Positions 19,853 to 28,820 of a stretch of 64,000 nucleotides of DNA are shown piece after piece. Origin of the DNA: Pseudomonas sp. QTF5 (GTDB lineage: Bacteria; Pseudomonadota; Gammaproteobacteria; Pseudomonadales; Pseudomonadaceae). The number at the start of each line of letters is the position of its first letter. Position 1 is the first letter of the stretch. The translations under genes and the position numbers were made by a program. The notes beneath the pieces are model-generated. The model was not told where the DNA came from and searched no databases. It saw only the letters and a list, made by a program, of their open reading frames with translations. The stretch is taken from contig NZ_AZRW02000003.1 in the NCBI RefSeq assembly GCF_000512695.2, positions 42,730-106,729 on the forward strand, written 5' to 3'.

Positions 19853-21913
19853 TTACATGTCGTAACGCAGAACCATGCCCACCGTGCGCGGTGCGCCGAC
19901 GTCGATGATGTCGTCGTTGCGGTTGTTGGTGACGTATTCCTTGTCGAAGGCGTTTTTCACGAAACCGGATACGGCGATGTTCTTGGTGACCTTGTACTCG
20001 GTGTTGAAGTTGACCAGCACGTAGTTGTCGCTCTTGAGCTCGCCGGTTACCTGACCGTCCGCGTCGAACAGGTATTCCGACGGCGTGGTGCTCTGGTAAG
20101 TGACGTCCGTGCTGAAGGTCAGACGGTCGTCCCAGCGATAGGTACCACCCACCGACATCTTGTACTTGGGCGAATAGAGGAACGACTCGCCGCTCCTGTC
20201 CTCGCCATCACCCGTGACGAAGTCCTTGTACTTGCTATCGGTGATAGCGCCACCCGCGGTCAGCGTCAGCTGTTCGGTGATGTCTTTCTCAACGAAGACT
20301 TCCAGACCCTTGATCTCACTGCGACCGGCGTTGTAGATCTGAGAGAAGTCGCTACCGCTCTTCCGGATACTGACCTGCTGGTCCTTCCAATCCGTGTAGT
20401 ACAAGTTGGCACGGGTACGCAGGCTCTTGTCGAAGAACGAACCACGGTAGGACAGTTCGTAGTTGGTGGTGTATTCCGGATCGTAGGCCTGGTGGCCGCC
20501 ACCGGCGCGCACGTTGACGCCACCGCCGCGGTAGCCTTTTTGCACCATAAAGCCGAGGTACTGATCCGTGGCCAGCTCGTAGTCGATACCGAGTTTCGGC
20601 AGTACAGCGTCAAATGATTTGCTGACTTGGCCTGCGCTGGAGAAGTCATCCTGTTCAACGTCGGTGTCGTTGGTCTCGTGGTCGTAGCGCAGACCGGTGA
20701 TCAACGTCCAGCGCGGCGCGAACGTCCAGTTGACTTCACCGAACACCGCCTTGTTTTCAATCTTGGTATCGCCCTTGACGGTCGCGAACAGTTCGTTATC
20801 GAACAACAACCGGTCGTGGAAGTTGTTGGTGTTGTGGCCATAATAGGCACCCACGAAACTCTTCACCGTGTCCGCGCTGTAATTCAGACGCAGCTCCTGG
20901 CTGAACAGGTCGCCGTCCTGCTTGCGCAGAATGACTTCGTTGGCTTCAGCGGTCTGGTCGAAGTCCAGACGATTGCTGTAATCAGAACGGGTGTTGGCGG
21001 TCAAGCTTGTCAGCGTCCAGGCATCATTCAGCCGGTAATCCACTTTGGCGCTGAGGGTGTCCTGCTTGAGGTTGTCGAATGCCTTGGTATTGGACGAAAT
21101 ATCGTAATAGCTGGGTTTGCCATTAACACGCATTGTCGAGCGATCGCCCTGACGGTGTTCGCTATGGGCATAGGTCAGCAAAACGTCTGTGTCGTCATTG
21201 GGCAGGATCAGCAACTTGCCTCGGGAGTTGCTGGTGCGATGGGGATTGGCGTCGTCGCCGAGCGCGATGTTATCGATGTAACCATCGCCGTCCTGATAAT
21301 CCACGGCAATACGCCCGGCGATCTTGTCGTCGACGATCGAACCGCCACCGGCTACCGCCGCACCCTTCTCACCATTGTTCCCCACATTGGTCTGCGCCGA
21401 GAAGCTCGGTTGGAAGGTCGGGTTCCTGGTCTGGATGACCACAGCACCTGCCAGAGAGTTACGTCCCTGAGTGGTGGACTGCGGGCCAAGGAACACTTCG
21501 ACCTGTTCCGCATCCCACAGCGGCATCGGGCTGAGGGTAAGTGCCCGGTTCGGCTGCACGGCACCGTCGACATAAACCGATACGGCACCATTGAGGGTCG
21601 CCGGGCCCTGGTCGTCGAAACCGGACACCGGCACACCGCGAATACCCCAGTTTTCGTTACCGGCCTGGCTATACACGCCCGGTGTACGGGCGAACACGTC
21701 GACCAGGCTGTGGTCGGCCTTCTCGCGTAGTTGCTGTTCGGTGACGACCACGACGCTGGACTGAGTCTGCTCCAGGGTGCGGTTGATTTTTTCACCCGTC
21801 ACCGTGATCGGAGCGATCTCCATTGTGTTCGACTGTTCGGCCGCCCATGTGTTGTTAATCAGGCATACCGCCGACCCCACAGCCAACGCAATTGTATTCT
21901 TTTTGAAATTCAC
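19853..21913 (-). CDS. TonB-dependent receptor (iron/siderophore type)
   Basis: A 686-residue outer-membrane receptor. Signal peptide MNFKKNTIALAVGSAVCLIN ends at TWAA near residue 25. A TonB-box-like stretch EIAPITVTGEK comes next, then a plug with QVEVFLGPQSTTQGRNS and a barrel ending in VLRYDM, lacking the usual terminal Phe. A GTG start is preferred over an ATG 49 codons upstream, because GGGAGCG precedes it and the signal peptide begins exactly there. The plug (GNENWGIRGVPVSGFDDQGP) resembles catecholate/hydroxamate receptors, but the ligand is not assignable. It is divergent from the PvdE-like exporter with a Fur-like box between. Confidence 0.88.
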   Translation of the reverse strand: MNFKKNTIALAVGSAVCLINNTWAAEQSNTMEIAPITVTGEKINRTLEQTQSSVVVVTEQQLREKADHSLVDVFARTPGVYSQAGNENWGIRGVPVSGFDDQGPATLNGAVSVYVDGAVQPNRALTLSPMPLWDAEQVEVFLGPQSTTQGRNSLAGAVVIQTRNPTFQPSFSAQTNVGNNGEKGAAVAGGGSIVDDKIAGRIAVDYQDGDGYIDNIALGDDANPHRTSNSRGKLLILPNDDTDVLLTYAHSEHRQGDRSTMRVNGKPSYYDISSNTKAFDNLKQDTLSAKVDYRLNDAWTLTSLTANTRSDYSNRLDFDQTAEANEVILRKQDGDLFSQELRLNYSADTVKSFVGAYYGHNTNNFHDRLLFDNELFATVKGDTKIENKAVFGEVNWTFAPRWTLITGLRYDHETNDTDVEQDDFSSAGQVSKSFDAVLPKLGIDYELATDQYLGFMVQKGYRGGGVNVRAGGGHQAYDPEYTTNYELSYRGSFFDKSLRTRANLYYTDWKDQQVSIRKSGSDFSQIYNAGRSEIKGLEVFVEKDITEQLTLTAGGAITDSKYKDFVTGDGEDRSGESFLYSPKYKMSVGGTYRWDDRLTFSTDVTYQSTTPSEYLFDADGQVTGELKSDNYVLVNFNTEYKVTKNIAVSGFVKNAFDKEYVTNNRNDDIIDVGAPRTVGMVLRYDM

Positions 21914-22017
21914 GCCCCGCTCCCATGCGACAGATATTCTTTGTTTTTCAGCTGACTGAATGCCGTTTGATGCCAGCGGGGCTGAGTCTAATTCAAAAAA
22001 AATATTAAAGTAATAGA

Positions 22018-22036
22018 ATTGATAATCCGTCTCATT
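22018..22036. promoter_or_regulatory. Fur-like box in the receptor/ABC divergent region
   Basis: ATTGATAATCCGTCTCATT matches AATGATAATNATTATCATT at 14 of 18 defined positions, strongest in its left half (GATAAT) and right end (CTCATT). It is about 105 bases upstream of the receptor GTG and 220 bases upstream of the exporter ATG. The roughly 345-base intergenic region otherwise holds no gene. Confidence 0.5.
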
Positions 22037-22259
22037 TGTAACTAGTGTGCCGCCGTGCATTAGAGCGGATACATTTCAGTCGAGCTCCGCACCGGCGACC
22101 TGAGCCGAACAGTCCGACATTGCCTGCGCAGTGGGACGCGATCAGCCAGCGAACCTGTCATCATCAGGTCGCTGCCGATCACGAAACGCTCCTCGGGTAG
22201 TCAGCCTTCCATGAATAACTCATCAAGTCGCTGGCGCTGGCCTCGACGGAAACCGTCGC

Positions 22260-23903
22260 ATGAACCTGATTCTCTATCTCTACCGCCAATCGGCACGCCT
22301 GCTGGCGCTGGCCTCCATCACCGGTGCACTGGGCGGTCTGGCCAGTGCGGGGCTGGTGATTCTGATCAACCGCGGGCTGGCCAACCCGCAACAACTGCCG
22401 GAGCTGGCCTTGGGGTTTTTCGGGCTGTGTGTGGGCATGCTGCTGAGCAAACTCTGCTCGGAACTGTCGCTGCTGCACCTGACCCAAAGCGCAATTTTCC
22501 AGATGCGCATCGATCTCTCGCGCAAGCTGCTCGCCACCCCGCTCAAACGCCTGCAAGCCATGGGCAAACACCGTTTGCTGGTGATCCTCACCGAAGACGT
22601 ACACACCTTTACGGCTGCGTTCGAGTGGGTGCCGCTGCTGTTCGTCAACGCTGTGGTGACCCTGGCGTGCTTCGCCTACCTGGCCTGGCTATCGTGGTCG
22701 CTGTTGGCGATTCTCGCGTTGTTCCTGTTGGTGGGGCTGGTGGCGTTTCACCTGGCCGAACGCGGGCCATTGAACCATCTGGAGCGAGTTCGGCAGCAAA
22801 AAGATGTGCTTTACCAGCACTTTCGCAACCTGATCGAGGGCAGCAAGGAATTACAGTTGAACAACGCTCGTGGTGAAGCGTTTGTCGAGCGGGTCATCCA
22901 GCCGGGTGCCAACGAATTCCGCACGCGTTTTATACGCGGCATGGCCGGCTACTCGGTGGTGGCTAATCTGGGCACTTTGTTGTTTTACCTCAACCTGGGT
23001 GTGCTGTTATTTATCATCCCGTTCTGGCTACCGCAGCCGATCACTGTGCTGACCAGTTTCACCATCACCCTGCTGTATCTGGTGCGGCCGATTTCCGACC
23101 TGATGATCGCCCTGCCGTCACTGCGTCAGGCCAGTATCGCCCTGAACCGCATTCGTCAACTGGACGCCGAACTGAGCACCGAAGCCCAGGCCGGTGCCGC
23201 GGTCGGTAACCTGTTCGCCAGCGAAGGTCCTATGCGGCTATCGCTCAATGGCGTGTGCCACCGTTATCCCGGTGAACACGAGGATCATCCCTTCATGCTC
23301 GGGCCGATGGACCTCACGCTGGAACAGGGTGAACTGGTGTTCGTGGTTGGGGGCAACGGCAGCGGCAAGACCACGCTGTCCATGCTGCTGCTCGGGTTGT
23401 ACGCACCGGAAACCGGCTGCGTGGTGCTCAACGGCGTGGAAGTGGACGACAACAACCGCGAGCAATACCGTCAGCACTTTGCCGCCGTCTTCGCCGACTT
23501 CCACCTGTTCGAACATCTGCTGGGCAACGACGGAGCGGACGCCGAACACCGCACCGCCGAAGCGACGCGTTATGTGAAGGCCTTGGGGCTGGGGCATAAA
23601 GTCAGCATCGTCGACGACCGTTTTTCCACCGTGGATCTTTCCACGGGTCAACGCAAGCGACTGGCGCTGGTGTCGGCGTATCTGGACGACAAGCCGTTTT
23701 ATCTGTTCGACGAGTGGGCCGCCGACCAGGATCCGACCTTCAAGCGGGTGTTCTACATGGAGCTGTTGCCGGAGTTAAAAGCCCGGGGTAAGACCGTGAT
23801 CGTGATCACCCACGATGATGCTTACTTCCAACAGGCCGACCGGGTGTTGAAAGTCGAGAACGGCCACCTCGCCCAGGTCGAAGCCCACGCGGTTTATGCC
23901 TGA
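22260..23903 (+). CDS. PvdE/SyrD-like cyclic-peptide export ABC transporter
   Basis: A 547-residue fused permease-ATPase. Six transmembrane segments occupy about residues 1-300. The nucleotide-binding domain has Walker A GGNGSGKTT (near 364), an ABC signature in the variant form LSTGQRKR (near 462) and Walker B FYLFDEWAADQDP (near 481). The DEWAADQDP ending is characteristic of the cyclic-peptide exporter family that includes PvdE (pyoverdine precursor) and SyrD (syringomycin). No NRPS gene is in the window, so the exported compound is unknown. The ribosome-binding site is weak; the start gives a normal cytosolic N-terminus. Confidence 0.9.
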   Translation: MNLILYLYRQSARLLALASITGALGGLASAGLVILINRGLANPQQLPELALGFFGLCVGMLLSKLCSELSLLHLTQSAIFQMRIDLSRKLLATPLKRLQAMGKHRLLVILTEDVHTFTAAFEWVPLLFVNAVVTLACFAYLAWLSWSLLAILALFLLVGLVAFHLAERGPLNHLERVRQQKDVLYQHFRNLIEGSKELQLNNARGEAFVERVIQPGANEFRTRFIRGMAGYSVVANLGTLLFYLNLGVLLFIIPFWLPQPITVLTSFTITLLYLVRPISDLMIALPSLRQASIALNRIRQLDAELSTEAQAGAAVGNLFASEGPMRLSLNGVCHRYPGEHEDHPFMLGPMDLTLEQGELVFVVGGNGSGKTTLSMLLLGLYAPETGCVVLNGVEVDDNNREQYRQHFAAVFADFHLFEHLLGNDGADAEHRTAEATRYVKALGLGHKVSIVDDRFSTVDLSTGQRKRLALVSAYLDDKPFYLFDEWAADQDPTFKRVFYMELLPELKARGKTVIVITHDDAYFQQADRVLKVENGHLAQVEAHAVYA

Positions 23904-23912
23904 TTACGAGGG

Positions 23913-24602
23913 TCAACCGGCCTCATAGATGTAGTGCAGGTAGCTCACCTGCTCTGCCACAGGCAAGCGATGCAACTTGGGGCAGGACTCGCAAAGCACT
24001 TGCGGTGTGCCCTCGACGGGCTCGTGCAACTGGTAATGCAGGCAGCAATGCCGACGCAATGGCAGACAGGGACAAATCTGCGGCGCAGGTGACTCGACCA
24101 TGCGCTGCAGGCCCCTTAACTTCAGACGCCCGTCGTTCACCGTGGCCTGTTCCAGCCATTGGTGCGCCTCGGCGAAACCGTTTCTGGACAAGTTGGCATC
24201 CATTCTCGCGAAGGCACCGTCCCAGATGGCGACCAGGTTGCCCCACAATATTTTCGGAGCCAGGCCACCGGCGGCGGCCAGGGTGGTGAAAAGCGGTGCC
24301 AGGTGTTCATGGATCAACCGCGACCAGTAGGCTGCGCGGTCTTCGGGGGCCAAGGTCGATAACCGGGAGGTCAATCCCAGCGCCAGAGGTTGACCGTCAT
24401 CGTGCAACAGCACAGCTTCCGTGCCCCAGAAGTCGATCGCGCAATGACGGGTGAGAGCACAGGCCAGGGCGGCCGGCAGGACAATGCTCATGTAGTTCAT
24501 CGACCACTGCGAAACCACCGCTGCGCGGTTCACCCCCGGATAACGCAGGGCGAACCGGGTCAGCAACGGTTGCAGCACGGCAGGGTCGGCAAGCTGACTC
24601 AA
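23913..24602 (-). CDS. FhuF-like siderophore-iron reductase
   Basis: A 229-residue cytosolic protein with the C-terminal cysteine set of FhuF reductases: an adjacent pair Cys186-Cys187 followed by Cys204-x2-Cys207, expected to bind a [2Fe-2S] cluster. In E. coli FhuF the spacing between the pair and the last two is 10; here it is 16. Role: reduces ferric iron bound to an imported siderophore, releasing it inside the cell. The only usable start is a TTG; the frame is open upstream to a TAA near the Fur box but contains no ATG or GTG. It is divergent from the SbmA-like ABC gene. Confidence 0.8.
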   Translation of the reverse strand: MSQLADPAVLQPLLTRFALRYPGVNRAAVVSQWSMNYMSIVLPAALACALTRHCAIDFWGTEAVLLHDDGQPLALGLTSRLSTLAPEDRAAYWSRLIHEHLAPLFTTLAAAGGLAPKILWGNLVAIWDGAFARMDANLSRNGFAEAHQWLEQATVNDGRLKLRGLQRMVESPAPQICPCLPLRRHCCLHYQLHEPVEGTPQVLCESCPKLHRLPVAEQVSYLHYIYEAG

Positions 24603-24717
24603 CGTTATGGAAGGCTGATCACCAGGTTCATTCTGGATTACCCGTTGTATCGGCGGCCAGGCCTGGTTAAGCCATTCTGGAAATTCGATAACGGGTCCCC
24701 CGTGACTTTCCCTAATT

Positions 24718-24736
24718 AATGCAAACGATTAGCATT
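24718..24736. promoter_or_regulatory. Fur box between FhuF-like and SbmA-like genes
   Basis: AATGCAAACGATTAGCATT is an imperfect inverted repeat (AATGC...GCATT) matching AATGATAATNATTATCATT at 14 of 18 defined positions. It lies between two divergent genes, so one Fur site could control both. Confidence 0.65.
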
Positions 24737-24801
24737 GGCCGATCCTATCCTCCCTCCCCTGCAAACTCAACGTCGTTAGCGACCGGGCTCACCAAGACCA
24801 C

Positions 24802-26505
24802 ATGCACACACTCCGCAATTTCTGGCGTCTTGCACGGCCTTTCTGGGCATCCGAGGAAAAGTACCCGGCCTTGTTACTGCTGTTGGCTACCGTGCTGATG
24901 ACCCTGTGCCTGGTGGGGATCAACATCCTCACCAACTTTTGGAACCTGCATTTTTATAACGCATTGCAGGCTATGGATTACGCCGGCTTTCTGCTGGGTA
25001 GCCTGCAGTTCATCCTGCTGCAGATCGGCATCGCTGCCTTTACCGTGGGCGCGTTCCATTTCCAGCAGAAGCTGACGATACGCTGGCGTCGTTGGGCCAC
25101 CCGGAACATGCTCGATCAATGGCTGGCCAGTCACCGTTACCAAAAGCTGAAACTGACCGAGACCGACGTCGATAACCCCGATCAGCGGATCGCCGAGGAC
25201 ATCGACCTTTTTATCGTCAAGTCGCTCAAGTTGAGTCTGGGAGTGTTGACGTCGGTGGTGTCGCTGTTTTCCTTCCTGCATATCCTCTGGCAGGCCTCCA
25301 GCCTTGTCAGCGTGCCGTTCAACGGCCAGTCGTTGGTCATCCCGGGGCTGCTGGTGTGGGTGGCCCTGGTGTACGCGATATTAGGCACCGGCGTCGCGTT
25401 CTGGCTGGGCCGCGCGCTGCCAAGGCTCAATTTCATGCAACAGCGGCGCGAGGCGGATTTCCGCTTCTCGCTCATTCGCCTGCGGGAAAACGCCGACTCG
25501 GTGGCCCAGTACCGAGGCGAAACCGTGGAAAACTCCCGTTTCAACCAACGCTTGGAGGCGGCGCTGGAGAACTTTTGGGCGCTGGTGAAAAAGCAGAAGC
25601 TGATCATGGGCTACTCGACCTTCTACTTGCGCAGCGCAACAGTCATCCCGATGTTCATCATGGCACCGCAGTTCTTCGCGGGCGCATTTCCCCTAGGCCG
25701 CCTGACCCAGATAAGCGCTGCCTTCGGCGAAGTACACGCAGCCGTCGCCTACCTGGTGAGCGTGTTTCCAGAGTTATCCGAGTGGAAATCGGTGATCGAC
25801 CGTTTGATCGGTTTCCAGGAGCGACTGGATAACGTCGAGGTCAATTCGACCGTCAGGCTCGGGCAGCAGACCAACGGCCTCGATATCAAGGATCTGGACA
25901 TCTGGCTTCCAAATGGCAGGCAATTGTTCAAAGGCTTCAACCTTTCACTTGAGCCCGGCGATAGCCTTCTGATCAGCGCGCCGTCCGGCTACGGCAAATC
26001 GACACTGATTCGTACGATCACGGGGCTTTGGCATCATGCTTCCGGCTCCACTTGTTACGACCGTGAGCGTGCTCTAACGCTTTCGCAAAAACCTTACCTG
26101 CCGTTGGGCAGCCTGCGCGAGGCGCTCTGGTATCCCAATCCTCCCCATCGCGAAGAAGACGCCGCTCTGCGCCTGGCCATGCAGCAAGTCGGCCTGCAAC
26201 ACCTGAGCGAACAATTGGATCAGGAACGGGACTGGTCGCAGACCTTGAGCGTCGGCGAACTGCAACGCTGTGCGTTCGTTCGGGCACTGTTGGCCCGCCC
26301 CACGGTCCTGTTCCTCGACGAGAGCAGTTCGGCGCTGGATTCGGCAAATGAGGCGCGCTGCTATCAATTGCTCAAACAGACGCTACCGGAGACGATCCTG
26401 ATCAGCGTCGGACACAATGCGTCGCTGGAGCGCTTCCATTGGCAAGTCCTGGAGCTGCAAAGCGAGGCTCAGTGGGTGCATCGAAAGGTGAAGCAACCTG
26501 TGTGA
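24802..26505 (+). CDS. SbmA/YddA-type ABC transporter (fused permease and ATPase)
   Basis: A 567-residue inner-membrane protein. The N-terminal half is an SbmA/BacA-like membrane domain (WRLARPFWASEEKY, NFWNLHFYNALQ, FRWR-type loop IRWRRWATRN). The C-terminal half is an ABC ATPase with Walker A SAPSGYGKST, signature LSVGELQRCAF and Walker B VLFLDESSSALD. Proteins of this YddA family often accompany siderophore loci and are thought to move peptides or siderophores across the inner membrane, with direction uncertain. It begins 65 bases after a Fur-like box and is divergent from the ferric reductase gene. Confidence 0.85.
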   Translation: MHTLRNFWRLARPFWASEEKYPALLLLLATVLMTLCLVGINILTNFWNLHFYNALQAMDYAGFLLGSLQFILLQIGIAAFTVGAFHFQQKLTIRWRRWATRNMLDQWLASHRYQKLKLTETDVDNPDQRIAEDIDLFIVKSLKLSLGVLTSVVSLFSFLHILWQASSLVSVPFNGQSLVIPGLLVWVALVYAILGTGVAFWLGRALPRLNFMQQRREADFRFSLIRLRENADSVAQYRGETVENSRFNQRLEAALENFWALVKKQKLIMGYSTFYLRSATVIPMFIMAPQFFAGAFPLGRLTQISAAFGEVHAAVAYLVSVFPELSEWKSVIDRLIGFQERLDNVEVNSTVRLGQQTNGLDIKDLDIWLPNGRQLFKGFNLSLEPGDSLLISAPSGYGKSTLIRTITGLWHHASGSTCYDRERALTLSQKPYLPLGSLREALWYPNPPHREEDAALRLAMQQVGLQHLSEQLDQERDWSQTLSVGELQRCAFVRALLARPTVLFLDESSSALDSANEARCYQLLKQTLPETILISVGHNASLERFHWQVLELQSEAQWVHRKVKQPV

Positions 26506-26523
26506 TTCACTCCCGCCCTCCTC

Positions 26524-27606
26524 TCAGATCCAGCGCGGATCGATCTCCCCGGTCCAGGCCAGCAACGCCGCCAACAGAAAGAAACTGCCGCAGGCCGATT
26601 CGACCTTCTGCTCCACCGCCGCCGAAGTGCGATAGCAATGGCCGATGAAGCGCCCATCCTCGAAGTCGGCGCTGCGCACGATCGCCGCCAGTAGCTGGCC
26701 CGCCTGTTGTCGCAGCAGCTCAGCCTCGACAGCCCCCATCGCCAGCCCTTGCAGGGCCAATGCCGCCATCGCCGCGGCGCACGGGTCGCTCAGTCCCATG
26801 GGCTGATCCAGGCGATTGACCGGGACGCACACGCCTCGACTGCGCAGCCAGTACTGGCTTGCCCTTTCGGCGTCGCTGCTGAACGGCACACCGTATAAGC
26901 GGGCGCCCGTCCCCAGGCCGAGCATGGCCCAGGCCTGACCCCGAGACCAATTACCCGGGACATCGCCGGCCTGCCATTGCCCATGGTCAAAACGTGCGTG
27001 GCTGCTCCAGGTACCGTCCGCGCCAGCGCAGGCACGGAAGGAGGTTTGCAACTGTTGTCGGCCCAGTCCCAGCAGTCGTGGTTCGGCATTCAGGGCAAAC
27101 AGTTGCAGGGTCGCGGCCAGCGGATCGATGCTCAAACAGCTGTCACCCTGTTCACCGCCGCCCATTTCGCGACCGAGGGGGATGCAGCCCAGCACCGGAT
27201 CGAACGCCCGGACCAGGCGTTGAACCGCCTGCTCCGTCAGCTCCTCGGCCTGGGGATCGGCCAGCAGGCGTGCGCCCAACCCGGCGCCGTACCAGAAAAT
27301 CAGACTGCGATGATGGGTATCGCTGTCGAGCTTGTCCCGCAGCCGCTCGGCGATGCGCAGCGCCTGTTGCAGATCCGCCCGGTGCCCGCTGCAATGGGCT
27401 TTCAACCACCACAGGCCGGCCCAGAATCCACCCAGCCAGGAGCCGCCCGCAGACACTTTCCACAGCGCATTGTTTCCCGTGCAATACAGGGGAAAGCCCT
27501 GGCCACACGCGGCGTCGATCTGCTCCAGTCGCGTGAAGATGGCGTTGATGGCGCGCCGAACTTCAGCGGTCTCAAGGGGCCGATGCGGGACCTCGAAGGC
27601 GCTCAT
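26524..27606 (-). CDS. GH88-like protein at the end of the thiocarboxylate operon
   Basis: A 360-residue alpha/alpha-barrel protein resembling glycoside hydrolase family 88/105 unsaturated uronyl hydrolases: CTGNNALWKVSAGGSWLGGF near residue 42, SIDPLAATLQLFAL near 160 (the second catalytic Asp of the family) and GNWSRGQAWAMLGL near 220. The first catalytic Asp motif (HD..GF) seems replaced by FWYGAG, so hydrolysis of unsaturated uronides is doubtful. There is no signal peptide. The ATG overlaps the stop of the upstream MFS gene, so it belongs to this operon, an odd place for a polysaccharide enzyme. Its role in the pathway is unknown. Confidence 0.65.
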   Translation of the reverse strand: MSAFEVPHRPLETAEVRRAINAIFTRLEQIDAACGQGFPLYCTGNNALWKVSAGGSWLGGFWAGLWWLKAHCSGHRADLQQALRIAERLRDKLDSDTHHRSLIFWYGAGLGARLLADPQAEELTEQAVQRLVRAFDPVLGCIPLGREMGGGEQGDSCLSIDPLAATLQLFALNAEPRLLGLGRQQLQTSFRACAGADGTWSSHARFDHGQWQAGDVPGNWSRGQAWAMLGLGTGARLYGVPFSSDAERASQYWLRSRGVCVPVNRLDQPMGLSDPCAAAMAALALQGLAMGAVEAELLRQQAGQLLAAIVRSADFEDGRFIGHCYRTSAAVEQKVESACGSFFLLAALLAWTGEIDPRWI

Positions 27607-28820
27607 TTGACCACCCTCAAGGACGACTCGACCGCCACGCCGGCAGTGCTTTTGTGGCGTAGCCTGACCCGCGACAACAACAGGCTCAGCAGGCAGCCCA
27701 CCAGCAACACTCCGATCAGCGCCAGCCAGGCATAAGCAAACCCCCGCGGCCCGTTCTGCACCAGCCCGAACAACGGTGGCCCCAGAGCAAAACCACCAAA
27801 GAAACCCACCGACAGCAAACCCGCAGCCGGCGCCGGGCTGCCGAAGCCCGGGTCGCGCAGCACCATGCTCATGGCAATGGCATTGGTCGCGACCGCGGTC
27901 AGCCCCATGCCCAGAGCCCCGGCCCACAACGGCCAATGACTGCCCGGCGCGGCCAGCGAGGTCAGCCACAAGGCCACACTCGACAGCAGCAATAACACCA
28001 GCAGCAGCCAGGACTCATCGGCCATGCGCGCGCCCAAAGGCGTAAGGAAGATCCGCGCAACAATGCCCATCACGCCGAAGCCCGCAATCAAGCCGCCGAT
28101 CAATGCGGCAGGCATCCCCTGCCCCGCGGCGAACACCCCGAGAAACGTCACGAACGACGAGAGCACGATGCCGACGCACAACTGCACGCTCATCAGCAGC
28201 GCCAGTCGCCCGTTGGGCCGGGCAACGGCAAGGCTCAGCGGTTTACCCTTGTGCTCCCGAGGAGCCACTCGCGGCCCCAGAAACGCCAGCACCAAGGCCG
28301 GTATCAGCAAACTCGCCAAGGCCATGCGCCAGCCGAAAGTCACTGCCAGGGTCGGCAGCAACAAGCCTGCAAACAACGCCGAGACCTGTACGCCGGATTG
28401 TTTCAAGCCGACCACCGCTGCCTTGTGCCGGGGCTCGACGCGCTCGGCGATCAGTAAATTGGTTACCGGATTGGCAAGTGCCTGGGCAATCCCGCACGCT
28501 GCCAGGGCCAACACCACGCCGACGAATCCCGGCAGGCTGGCCAGCAATCCATAGGCGCCCACCGTGCTCCAGAACAACATCGCCATGGCCCGCCGGGTGC
28601 CCACCCAGTTGACCAGTGGCCCGGCCCACAACGACAACAGCGCGGCAAAACCGAAGGCGCTGGTGATCAGCCAGCCCAGCCAATGGGTCGGTACGCCAAG
28701 GTCCGCGACAATCAATGGGCCGAGGGTGCCGACGGCGTAAAAGATCAGCATCGGCAAGGCCATGGCTGCGGTCAGCACCACCCGCAACCACCAGCCCTGC
28801 AGAGCGTTGTGCTCAGTCAT
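27603..28820 (-). CDS. MFS transporter
   Basis: A 405-residue major-facilitator protein with about twelve hydrophobic segments. The loop 2-3 motif is recognisable (GPLVNWVGTRRAMAM near residue 67), and a second conserved motif appears after the mid-point (LGARMADES). Its start overlaps the acyl-CoA dehydrogenase stop (ATGA), and its own stop overlaps the GH88-like ATG. In this biosynthetic operon it most likely exports the product or imports its metal complex. It is the second MFS gene of the cluster, the other lying next to the methyltransferase. Confidence 0.85.
   Translation of the reverse strand: MTEHNALQGWWLRVVLTAAMALPMLIFYAVGTLGPLIVADLGVPTHWLGWLITSAFGFAALLSLWAGPLVNWVGTRRAMAMLFWSTVGAYGLLASLPGFVGVVLALAACGIAQALANPVTNLLIAERVEPRHKAAVVGLKQSGVQVSALFAGLLLPTLAVTFGWRMALASLLIPALVLAFLGPRVAPREHKGKPLSLAVARPNGRLALLMSVQLCVGIVLSSFVTFLGVFAAGQGMPAALIGGLIAGFGVMGIVARIFLTPLGARMADESWLLLVLLLLSSVALWLTSLAAPGSHWPLWAGALGMGLTAVATNAIAMSMVLRDPGFGSPAPAAGLLSVGFFGGFALGPPLFGLVQNGPRGFAYAWLALIGVLLVGCLLSLLLSRVRLRHKSTAGVAVESSLRVVK

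Noticed and set aside
19853..26505. Pyoverdine biosynthesis assignment suggested by the PvdE-like exporter
   Set aside because: No NRPS, PvdA/F/H-type or periplasmic maturation genes are present, so only the exporter family resemblance is claimed.
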